Source: Hirudinaria manillensis (Eukaryota; Annelida; Clitellata; Hirudinida; Hirudinidae). From it: a stretch of 64,000 nt of DNA. The stretch's first letter is position 1. The number at the start of each line of letters is the position of its first letter. The translations under genes were made by a program, and so were the position numbers. Shown one piece after another: positions 14,607 through 22,662 of the stretch. The DNA lies in NCBI GenBank assembly GCA_034509925.1, contig CM067529.1, forward strand, positions 2,890,501-2,954,500. The letters run 5' to 3'. The notes below the pieces were generated by a model, which saw nothing but the letters and a program-made list of their open reading frames with translations, was not told where the DNA came from and did no database searches.

Positions 14607-15940
14607 TATCGAAAGATTTTCTTGCGAAACGAAAGTCGAGAGAGGACTTTCACCTTTCAAGTGAACGGATGCGTGGAAAAAAATGCTTCCAACGACGGCT
14701 GGAAAGAGGCACCTGCTGTGCCGTTCATTGGAGACGACGTTGGTGGTCTGGAGACCGCACACGTGGAGGCCTGTTTGGCGGGTACCTGTCGAGGTTTGCT
14801 CTTTTTTTTTGCTGTCTGCTCATTGATTTTCAGAGAAAAATGTTATTGCTATGGGCAAGTATTTAATTTGAATTAAATATTATTTTAAATGTTTTAAATA
14901 TAATTTAAAATATTAATCATCATTAATATCATTATTTCGTATTATTATTATTACGAACGTCGAATGTCATTGTAGCTTTAATTTAAATAATAATAAACAT
15001 TTTTTCCAACCAACAAATAATAAATCAATAAATAAAATTGATTTTCTTTAAAATTCTAAAAAAAAAAAGTTCTCACGTACGGGGTTCAAGTACAAACCGG
15101 AAGTGCCCCAAATTCGTCGACCGATGACGTCATCTTCGTGGAACTTTTTGGAACAAAAGGAAGCAGTGGTCGAAGGAAACTCTTGGAAAACTTGAGTGGA
15201 AATTCCAAGAAATTCGTCAGAGGGCAGGTGGACGTGCATCGATTTTTATGAGATTTTAATTCAAAATATCAATTAATTGATAATAATTTACTTTTTATTA
15301 TTATGTTTTTCGAATGATGCCCTCTTATCGATCTTCATTCAATCATTGCTCCACCCTCATTTTGTTACTATAAATGACTAAATACGAGTGAATGGATGGG
15401 CCTCATGAATATTCAATCCATCCACGTGACCAGTGCATTCGTTAATTTCAATCAGTCAATCAATCAATCAATCAATCAATCAACCAATCGATCGATCATT
15501 CAATCAATCGATCAATCAATCAACCAATCACTTCATCAAAAATAGCTGGATGTTTTCCTCCTGGAAGCAGTTGATCTACACCGCTTGCAGAGGATCCACC
15601 TCGGACGGTTGAACCGTGGCAACGGCGGATGGTTGGTTGACATGGTAACGGTTGTTGTCCCTGGCGACAACACCTCAGTCACAAACTACAAGTTCAACTG
15701 CTCCTGGTAACGTCTTGCTGATTAATGCCATTTTAATTCAAGTCGTAATTAGTAATAAATAAACAAATAAAATATTAATAATTTTAATATTATTAATAAT
15801 AATTTTGATAATATTATTGTTAATAAAATAATAGACAAATTAAGTCCACTAGTGTGTTTTAAACCAGCTGGATCTCCAAAGAAGATCCAGTCAAAGAATT
15901 CCTGCTGACGGAAACATCAGAAACGACAGAAGGAAGTTAA
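73..15940 (+). CDS. LOXHD1: LOXHD1-like PLAT-repeat protein, 3' part (38 exons, 2064 residues visible)
   Basis: Exons as read: 73-228, 498-713, 909-1092, 1274-1642, 1819-1967, 2323-2418, 2718-2850, 3154-3305, 3707-3885, 4023-4075, 4168-4247, 4365-4533, 4726-4892, 5167-5369, 5514-5811, 6058-6150, 6262-6427, 6683-6840, 7220-7371, 7736-7830, 8130-8329, 8568-8663, 8972-9212, 9484-9635, 9976-10229, 10619-10725, 11013-11311, 11644-11730, 11806-11962, 12320-12483, 12749-12906, 13522-13589, 13837-14120, 14309-14410, 14616-14781, 15070-15227, 15546-15706, 15868-15940. Every junction is GT-AG and the sum is a multiple of three. Eleven PLAT/LH2 domains follow a probable beta-trefoil and an acidic linker. 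PLAT domains are beta-sandwiches that bind lipid or protein at membranes; vertebrate LOXHD1 is a PLAT array of hair-cell stereocilia. The start lies left of the window. Boundaries of exons 1, 10, 11 and 18 are the least certain. An AATAAA lies at 16096-16101. Whether this is the LOXHD1 orthologue or a lineage-specific paralogue cannot be told here. Confidence 0.85.
261..420. repeat. 20-bp AT-rich tandem repeat in an intron
   Basis: About six near-perfect copies of a 20-base unit (TAAATAACAAATACTTATTA) lie between exons 1 and 2 of the PLAT gene, decaying toward the 3' end. Confidence 0.85.
1274..1642 (+). other. Low-complexity acidic linker exon of the PLAT gene
   Basis: One exon of about 122 codons joins the trefoil-like module to the first PLAT domain. 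Its first half is Ser/Asn rich. Its second half is Asp/Glu rich, encoded by imperfect GAT/GAC repeats (about 1495-1560). It ends in phase 1 and supplies the Glu that precedes the first PLAT Trp. It has no recognisable domain and is probably a disordered spacer. Confidence 0.65.
1819..2850 (+). other. PLAT domain A (exons 5-7)
   Basis: The first exon opens with WRVAVANEES. The second carries the conserved core (GSISKLRL, then GSWKVD). The third reads VKLRHVTTG, then FQRWL and DDGDLVREL, which is the typical PLAT C-terminal strand and Trp-Leu motif. Intron phases are 1-0-0. Confidence 0.8.
3154..4075 (+). other. PLAT domain B (exons 8-10)
   Basis: This is a canonical PLAT. Exon 8 reads VLSVSTGRQ, GNVFLNLFG and GSTGNRLL. 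Exon 9 reads TDIFKMEAVYLGRLK, GSWFCEQI and VVFPCHE. Exon 10 completes EWLTHG. Intron phases are 1-0-2. The donor of exon 10 could be 4075 or 4077. Confidence 0.85.
4168..4533 (+). other. Inter-PLAT linker (exons 11-12)
   Basis: Two exons of about 82 codons carry no PLAT motifs. They are rich in Ser, Asn, Lys and Arg. The reading frame of exon 11 is chosen because it joins in phase to both neighbours. This linker sits where the alternating PLAT order is broken. Confidence 0.5.
4726..5369 (+). other. PLAT domain C (exons 13-14, tail in exon 15)
   Basis: Exon 13 reads YQVQIHAGFEFGG and GDSGRRSL. Exon 14 reads VETFLVESIDLDDLK, then an Asp run of GAT/GAC repeats (5236-5288), then QRWFLERIVV. The acidic run sits in the loop just before the conserved Trp. 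Intron phases are 1-0-2. Exon 15 fuses the tail of C with the head of D. Confidence 0.8.
5632..6427 (+). other. PLAT domain D (exons 15-17)
   Basis: The domain opens at WKVYIRNGVS within exon 15 and continues GDVFLSF. Exon 16 carries the HWCIEK core. Exon 17 reads KKYFFEF and DGCMELPTKY. Internal introns are phase 0 and 0. The head lacks the G-D/S-T/S-G-x-R motif of canonical units. Confidence 0.75.
6683..7830 (+). other. PLAT domain E (exons 18-20)
   Basis: Exon 18 reads YEVLFSISDGK and GDSGVRELKW. Exon 19 reads FVVSRVVDLTELEKV and NIFLEKLEI. Exon 20 completes a Cys-containing tail. Intron phases are 1-0-2. The donor of exon 18 is placed at 6840 from frame and may be a few codons off. Confidence 0.75.
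8130..9212 (+). other. PLAT domain F, divergent (exons 21-23)
   Basis: The head (GWLLYLFLTN) and core (FFKIRIGFEE) are weak matches. The tail reads LSYEFS, then an Asn-rich microsatellite insertion (about 9017-9072), then DGWLELPAKF. Intron phases are 1-0-0. Identity rests on position, exon pattern and the DGWLELP tail. Confidence 0.6.
9484..10725 (+). other. PLAT domain G with an internal 7-residue repeat (exons 24-26)
   Basis: Exon 24 reads YLVTIRTDVM and GNTGVRKLF. Exon 25 reads FQVHAVDLSTLSWILIGH, then a Val/Glu-rich heptad-like repeat (10054-10116), then a degenerate strand. Exon 26 reads WLEPSKDGNY. Intron phases are 1-0-2. Confidence 0.75.
10499..10612. repeat. ATTT-based tandem repeat
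   Basis: Copies of a 20-base unit made of ATTT tetramers with one AATT step lie directly upstream of the acceptor of exon 26 of the PLAT gene. They act in place of a normal pyrimidine tract. Confidence 0.8.
11013..11962 (+). other. PLAT domain H (exons 27-29)
   Basis: Exon 27 opens with EWKGTIRTGKFY. A run of Asp then Asn codons follows (11055-11109), then LKGDLLMVLYDV. Exon 28 holds YKIRIGASG and NWILGN. Exon 29 reads VYKFEFEERL and DGWIEASL. Intron phases are 1-0-0. Confidence 0.75.
12320..13589 (+). other. PLAT domain I (exons 30-32)
   Basis: Exon 30 reads YNVFIHTGLRDE and GDTGIRRLG. Exon 31 reads FQIEAVDLINIHEI, then CDWLINKVIV. Exon 32 is a short tail. Intron phases are 1-0-2. This is one of the clearest canonical units. 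Confidence 0.8.
13837..14781 (+). other. PLAT domain J with an Arg/Asp insertion (exons 33-35)
   Basis: The head opens WNLHLEYENA. Eight consecutive Arg, then Gly and long Asp runs follow (about 13870-13990, encoded by AGA and GAT repeats). The domain resumes EIRLFVYGDRGW. Exon 34 holds FYKVRIGIPD. Exon 35 reads TFTFQVNG and NDGWKEAPAV. Intron phases are 1-0-0. Confidence 0.75.
14508..14604. repeat. AAT/ACA-AAT microsatellite
   Basis: Nearly uninterrupted AAT triplets with scattered AAC lie in the intron before exon 35 of the PLAT gene. Open frames through it on both strands are simple-sequence artefacts. Confidence 0.9.
15070..15940 (+). other. PLAT domain K, C-terminal (exons 36-38)
   Basis: Exon 36 reads YGVQVQTGSAPN, then IFVELFGTKGSSGRRKLL and FVRGQ. 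Exon 37 reads LDVFLLEAVDLHRLQRI, then GGWLVDMVTV. Exon 38 reads WISKEDPVKEFLL and ends at TAA. Intron phases are 1-0-2. This is the most canonical domain of the array. Confidence 0.88.
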
Positions 15941-16743
15941 ACTCAGAGGGAACTTAGAGTTCCATTCGTGGCACATACGATGTTTGTTATGTATCGTATC
16001 ATGTATGTGTATCATGTATATGTATAACGTATGTTTATCACGTATGTGTGCCAGCTAAGGGTCATTGGATTGGAACCATTTGAATGTCGTGCATAAATAA
16101 ACTATAAATATACATAAATATGCATATATGCATATAAATATACATAAATATGCATATATGCATATAAATATACATAAATATGCATTTATTAATATAGTAA
16201 CGATAATAATAATAACAACATTAATAATAGAAATAATCGATGGAGATAGAAAAAATTAAAATCAAAGACAACCTCGTGTTGGTTGCTAACATGACAACGG
16301 TTGCTAACCAAGTGATAAAGTAATAAAAGATTTAAACACAAATCAACAATTGAAATGAAACCACCTCTGACGAGCAACCAAACAAGAATTGAAAAGCTGT
16401 GCTTTGGCAAATTGATGAATGCCAATATGTGTCTTGTTAGAACAATTTTTGAAATTCCGGTCGGCATTGAGGAGTCGGTTTGCATTGAAATTACATTTAA
16501 ATGCATTTGGGAATCCGTCTGTCGAGCTCTGACTTTGAGGTCTGGGGTGATGCTTGGGTTATTAAATAATTTACAACAATTGTTTAACGCTAAGTAATAA
16601 TATTAGACTCATGATAGCGTCTTCTCGTGATGCATCGCTTCGTTTTTTATATTAAGGGACCGGTTTTTTTATCGTTTCGATCCTTTCGTAATAAATCAAA
16701 TTTAAAAATTTTTAAATTTTATTCAAAAGAGAAACGATCCGCA
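15941..16743. other. Convergent intergenic region between the PLAT gene and ALG14
   Basis: This stretch contains the PLAT-gene 3' UTR, with a poly(A) signal AATAAA at 16096-16101. About three copies of a 30-base ATATGCAT-rich tandem repeat lie at 16100-16185. The ALG14 3' UTR follows; its AATAAA reads on the minus strand at 16718-16723, 21 bases after the stop. No gene seen. Confidence 0.7.
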
Positions 16744-17686
16744 TCAAAAAATCCATCCGAGATAAGTCGAACGAGGATAATGCCTCTGCAGCGAGCTCCA
16801 CTGAACGACGAATTGGTCTGCAAGGTGGTAAAGTATCTTGCCGGTCAGAGAAATGGAAGTGACCCTGCAGATGCTCTCGACGAAAATGATTTTCGGGAAC
16901 CTCACGAAAAATATCCTGGAGAGGAACGCGACCAGACATATCGGGACGCACGTGCCGGGCCCGTTGCACAGGATCAGTTCCGGCTTGTGACGGACGAAGA
17001 TTTTGAAGGCGTCGAGAGTGGCCAGCGAAGTCGTGGCCAGGGACGTCAGCCAAAGTTGGTGCACGTTTCTGCTCCTGCGAATCCTGCAGATGGAGTAGAC
17101 GGAGTTTTCTCTCGGCGCTTCGAAGTCCAGGATTTTCTGTTCGCTCAGCTGGTCATTTTTGGCGACCAAGTAGATTCTCGGAGAGTAATTGTTAGGCAGT
17201 CTACTCACGAGCTTCAGCATTTCAGCCGAGTGTCCACCTTTTGTAGGTTTTAAAATAGAAACAATATTAACAAAACATGCAAAAATAATATCATCAAGGA
17301 GCAAGTAATTGTTATATATTATGTGCTTTGAGTGATCTTTATTTGCAGTGATGCTAATAATCAATTATTTTTTTTTGATAATACCTTCTAGGCAGCCCGA
17401 TCAATTAGTACATATAAAGCTTTGTTGTGCAACTAAATCACTTAGAGTAGCCAGCAAAATATGAAATTTAAAAAAATCACTAAAATTGATATTTATACAT
17501 TCACCCACCTGACCCCATGACTATCATAGTTTTGAATTGCTTATCATACAATTCACATTTTCCTGGACATTTCTTAGTAATTCGTTTTCGTCGTATCGAG
17601 CCTAAAACAAAAACCACTCGACTAAAAACCAAGGTGACCAAAGCAGCGACCACATTGTAAGTTGTCAGCAACTCTCCGATCTCCAT
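16744..17686 (-). CDS. ALG14: ALG14, UDP-GlcNAc transferase membrane subunit
   Basis: Two exons: 17686-17509 and 17237-16744, joined GT-AG inside the GSGGHS motif that binds the nucleotide sugar. ALG14 anchors the catalytic partner ALG13 on the cytosolic face of the ER. The complex adds the second GlcNAc to the dolichol-linked oligosaccharide for N-glycosylation. Visible family features are an N-terminal hydrophobic anchor, then GGHSAEMLKL, the IPRSR-like IRRSRNVHQ segment, LCNGPGTCVPIC, FVESICRV, GKILYHLADQFVVQW and the C-terminal YLGWIF, matching human YLGRIV. The chosen start gives 223 residues, close to the family's roughly 216. An in-frame upstream ATG at 17767 would give 250. No other gene lies on this stretch; plus-strand open frames here are shadows. 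Confidence 0.93.
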
Positions 17687-17767
17687 ATACTCTGTTTTTG
17701 TTGTGATGACGACACAGGCTTTAAAAGTGAACGTTATTTTAGAATTTTCAGAAAGTCTTAACAACAA

Positions 17768-18261
17768 GAAATTAAATTTGATAAAAGAAAGACGTTCAAA
17801 CTAACACAAAGACATAAAATAGCCTTTAAGAAGTGCAAGGTCGGGATGGTGTCGCAAAAGAGTTTTAATTTCATTGAAGCATCGCAAGCGGAAAAGTGAT
17901 TTGAATTAACTCGCACTTTTCTTGCAATAACTATTGTTTACATTTACAAAATGTTTATAGTTCACTATTATTGTTCACGTGGCTTCTGATTGGCCAGCTG
18001 AATTGCATTCACCAATGTGCTTGGATCATATGACCTGACACTCACAAGACATTGTCATCTCAATTAGTTTATTATCACGCATCGAAATATCTCACAAAAA
18101 TTCCAGAAACAATAAATTGTCAAAAAGAAAAATACAATCTAGAATATAAAAATATAATCTGGTTTGCATGACTATAATTGCAGTGGAAAATAGGTGAGCT
18201 AGTGGTGCTTAAAAAATTGCAAGAGAACTTAATTTCAGAATGTATCCTAGGAATGTTACTA
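17768..18261. other. Intergenic, ALG14 upstream / MFSD1 3' UTR
   Basis: About 500 bases lie between the ALG14 start and the MFSD1 stop, both on the minus strand. A minus-strand AATAAA at 18068-18073 could end the MFSD1 transcript. The ALG14 promoter must lie in this segment. No coding signal seen. Confidence 0.6.
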
Positions 18262-21200
18262 TCAACATTCAGGATCCCTGCGACCCAAAAGAGGTTCAGA
18301 CTCGTCCGCTTCTTCGTTCTGAATCGATCCGTTATTGGCTCCGACTTCGGTCGTCTTGATCATCTCCTTCTGGGATTTGCTCAAATTCAGGACTTTATTC
18401 TGAAAAAAATTGTTTTTATTTTAAATTAAATGTTTTTGTTTTAAATTGAGGTTGACAAAAATTAAACCAAAAAGATGAATCAATGCAACGTCTATCTAAG
18501 TAAAGATGAAATCAGATAAAAATTATATAATTTTTAAAGATTATTTAACTTTGAAGTACTTTACTCATAAAAGTGGTAAAAGTTGAAAATTGAAAACTAC
18601 AATAATTAATAAATAATTAGTAATTAATTAATAAATAACTAATAAATAAGGTCCTCGGGAAATAAACGAATTCTAAACGAAACCAACCCTGGTCCTGTCA
18701 AAAACGTTGAGAAGAAAAGCGGTGAAGATGCAGAGGACGTTGTTGCCCAGGAGGAAGAGCATCACGTACTTCCATCTGTCCTGACTGCTTTCCCTTTGAA
18801 AAAATTAAGCAGTTAATTTATGATTAACTTTAACTATTTATTAATAATAGTTATGGAAATGGTGTCGTTAGTAATTATGTACATAATTACATACATCCTA
18901 ATTACTGAGTGCTTCCAACATCATATTGTTACAACTACTGCTAGCCAAATGGGGCCAAACAAATTAACTAATATGCAATTAATATGCAATTAGGATATAA
19001 ATAATATAAAAATATACAATTCAAACTCACTGGCTATGCTGATCTCCGTGTCCCAAAATGGCTCCGACGCAGATGTTGGAAATTCCAATTCCGACCATCT
19101 GCAGGGAGGTGGTGAGACCCATGGCAGTGCCGACTGCGGACTGCTTGATGACCAGTGGAATGGATGGCCACATGCTTGCCTGGTTGAAGAGGAGATCAAG
19201 CAATTGAACGATTGAAATTTAAAGGCATGATTGAAACAACAAAGGATTGACATTAATTAATGACATTAATTCTATGAGAAGATGTGAAAGAATAACAGGG
19301 CCATGTGTTGCCATTACAACTGAAGCAAGACATCATCATCATCATCATCACTCACAGCTGCAACGGAGTACGTGAAGCCGAGCCAGAGGGTGAAAATGAG
19401 CGGGTAGATGTGGGTGAATGCCAGGAGACCAAAGACTGGGGTGGTGAGGACGGCACAGGCCAGGGAGAGATATCCTCTCTTGCCAACATAGTCCTGCAAT
19501 CGAGTTCAAAGACCACAGTGATTATTACTAATAATTAAAAACTATTTCAATTTATTAATACATATTAATTAATTAGTAATAATGGTTATTTTGTCAACTC
19601 ATCCAATATGTTAAAGGGTTGTTTATTAAAAACATAATCACGTGACTGTCGAGAAGTCGTCCAAATTAAAATTAATTCGCCTCAAGTCAAACCAAAGCTC
19701 ATCAACAAACGAAAGCCACTCACGATGAGGTATCCTAGTCCTGGTGAAAGGACCATGGACAGGTAATAAACAGCACCTGCCATGTAAGCGGCCTGGTCCT
19801 GGGGGAATCCGTACTTGTCGTGGATGAACTTGCTGGATGGATGGATGGAAAAGAAAATGGTTGAGTGAGTTTAATGGTCGCCATGTTTACGTTAAACTTA
19901 TTATAACTCGTGATGTGATTCATAAGCATTTGATCTTACAAGTTCAACTGTAATATGTTATTTTGAGATTCCAACCATTTGATTGTATTAAAATAATTGT
20001 TATTAATTATCTCTAAAATGTTTATAAATTGTTATAATTTATTTCTAATTTTCTAACTTTATGACAATCCACTACAAAATATAAGTTAGTATTCAAAAAA
20101 TTAGAACCTGGCATCTGCAACAAATGGAAACACTCCGTTGTAGAAGAACATGATCGTCAATGCAATCAACCAGTACAGGGCGTTGAAGTTCTTTATGTCC
20201 GTGAACCTCTGCGAGCGGGGAATTTAATTTATGTTAATTTATGTTAATTTATGTTAATTTATGTTAATTTATGTTAATTTGCACGCTTCATTAACATTAT
20301 CAACTTAACTCTAACCTTCCATCAATTTAACGACAACATTGTTAATGTTTCAAATTGTTGGATACAAAAATTGGCTCAATGTTTATTTCCTTTTGATGTT
20401 TCCAATTTTGACAAATCATATATCATATATGAAATCATATATCATATCATATACCATATATCATGTATCATATCATATATCATATCGTGTATCGTATCAT
20501 TTTTATCCCCACCAGTTTCTTCGAGTTCTCACTGCCCACTTGATCCAGGCCAAGCTGCTTCAGTCCGACTTTGTCCAAAATGCCCACCGCGATGGCAGCC
20601 AAGAACCCGGTAGTGCAAAGGATGGCACCTGTTTTAGCGAGGCATTTGAACAGCTAATTAAAAATTATTTAATTAAATATTAATTAAATTAAATTAATTA
20701 ATTAAATATTTAATTAATTGCAAAAGCAAAGAAACTGCTCTCTTGTTATCATTGTGCCAGATTATGCACCTCAATAAGGTGATAAGAATGGATGAGTTAA
20801 GGCAATCATTGACTCGATTAGTTTTCATTGCTGTTGTTTCATCGAAGTCATCCTTGAAATGAATTGAAAACAAAAACCCGACGATTACCTCCCCAGAGGG
20901 TCCACTGGATTCCAAATCGGTCTGCAAAGTGGACGGTGATCAGGAAGTTCAGAACGCTTCCGAGTCTCGAGAAGGCCAACGTGACTCCGAAGGCCATGGC
21001 CAGCTCCTTGTCCTTGAACCAGAAGGCAGACAGTCTGCCCTGAACAACTGTTCAACGAGACAAGTGTTTTTCAATGTTGCCATGCAGTTGATAAGCAAAA
21101 AAAAAAATCATAACTTATATTTTCAAACTAAAATTAACACATTAAATTAATGTTTCTCATTTAAATATCAACTATCAACAGAATTTTAGTTCTGGCAAAA

Positions 21201-22180
21201 CTTTACTAACTGGTCAGGGAGCCATTACCGGCTCCAAACAAAAGTCTTCCGAGAAGCATGACCGGCAACATGGCCGGAGTTCCCTTCAACAGAGTCCCGG
21301 CAGCGAACAGACTCGATCCGAGAACGGTCAGAGATGAAAATACGAATGCTCCGACTGAAATGGACACAAAAAAATGTTGCCAATAACTAACAAGCGGAGG
21401 GTTTTATGATAAGATTCACGAGCCTCATAGTGATGTTTAATTATTTTTTAAGTGACATTTTCATGGCCGATTAGAATTATTTTCATAAATTTGGTTTAAA
21501 TCATTAGAAAGTAGCGGTTCTCACTTTGGTTCCCCACTTTGTCGATGAAGAATCCGGCACCAATTACAATGACAGCATTCCTTTTCAGAAACGTTAAAGT
21601 CTTAAAATGCTTGCAGGTCTAACATCATAAAGCGTTGAAGATCAAAATGAAACTCACGTCCATGCGTAAACAGCATAAAGGAGATTGTAGTTTGCCGGAC
21701 TCATATCCAAGCAGTCGTGGTGGGTGCCATCTCCAGTTTGATTGACTTGTGATGAGTTACACTGATCAAGACAATTCACAAAGTGTGAATCAAATGTATA
21801 GTATTAATGGAACACAAATCAATAAGTCTTACTTGGAATTTTTCCTGCAAGACACTTGGCATATCAAAACAGAAATACGACCCAAAGGTGAGCAGGCAAT
21901 TGAGCACAAGAACGACAAACCTGAAAACAGCTGGAAAAAAATACTTCCATTTAAGCTTACGTCTGAGAATAGCTTCAAATGTGAAGATATCTAACGTTTA
22001 GAAGCATGTAGGGCTGCCATATCGACGAGTGAAAAAGATCGAATGAATTCTAAACTCTACTGGCTTCAGGCAAATGAAAGAACATGTGACTTATTATTTA
22101 TTTGCGTACCGGTAAATGAACCACCCACAATTAGAACCGATTTTATTTCCCAAAATATTTATTTTTATTTCTGCGAGCAT
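18262..22180 (-). CDS. MFSD1: MFSD1-like lysosomal MFS transporter
   Basis: Thirteen exons: 22180-22110, 21920-21833, 21761-21658, 21580-21525, 21354-21211, 21047-20889, 20628-20513, 20208-20108, 19832-19724, 19493-19356, 19179-19031, 18793-18688, 18399-18262. They sum to 492 residues (human MFSD1 has 465), all in phase. MFSD1 is a 12-helix major facilitator of lysosomes that exports dipeptides with partner GLMP. Diagnostic stretches are LTFGSYFCFDMPSVLQ, NYNLLYAVYAW, GAGFFIDKVG, GRLLFGAGNGSL, SAFWFKDKELAMAFG, RLGSVLNF, GVFPFVADASKF, DYVGKRG and SVGTAMG-like SAVGTAMGLTTSLQ. Two N-glycosylation sequons (NSS, NQT) sit in the first luminal loop. Only the first exon, which ends NCGWFIYR, is less certain. 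The C-tail holds an acidic dileucine ESEPLL. Confidence 0.9.
20231..20280. repeat. ATGTTAATTT tandem repeat
   Basis: Five exact copies of a 10-base unit lie in an MFSD1 intron, 22 bases beyond the acceptor of the exon starting at 20208. Confidence 0.9.
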
Positions 22181-22662
22181 CTTCTAAACGCGATCCTGAA
22201 TAACAGTCAACTTTAGGTCCTGTTATAATAAAGTTCGCAAACAATAGGATTTGAAACATCTGTTCTCAGATTTTTGTTATTCATCATGTTATTGACATTT
22301 ATGGGCAATAGATTTATTTTGTACCTTTAATTTATATTGTAATAATTTTGCTTTATTTAATTTTTCCCGATTTTAGTAAGTTTTAGTTATACAATGTTAT
22401 CGGACTCTAAACCTAAGTGGTAATGAACAAAGAACATGTCCTTAAAAAGTCCTTAATGACTAACGGATCATCTTATAATTAATACAAAAAAAAAGTTAAG
22501 GATATGCGAAGCATTTATTTTTAACAATAAAAAATCGCCATTTATTAGGTACCATTATAAATGAATCACGCAAGTCAAATTATGCGCACATACAAATATT
22601 AAACTGGTTTCCATGACATCAAACACCCGCCTGTTGTTGTGAGTCTCAGAGAATCGCCCGCG
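22181..22662. promoter_or_regulatory. Shared intergenic between MFSD1 and DRC4
   Basis: 482 bases separate the MFSD1 ATG (minus) from the DRC4 ATG (plus). Both genes must start transcription here, or inside it, so it is a candidate bidirectional promoter. It is AT-rich, with no TATA box I can single out. A GC-richer patch at 22625-22665 surrounds the DRC4 start. Confidence 0.55.

Noticed and set aside
14496-14762. Poly-Tyr/Ile/Cys minus-strand frames near 14.5 kb
   Set aside because: They read through the AAT microsatellite and oppose exon 35 of the PLAT gene.
16627-17253. 208-residue plus-strand open frame
   Set aside because: It is antisense to ALG14 exon 2, which has strong family similarity on the minus strand. 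The plus-strand product is not protein-like.
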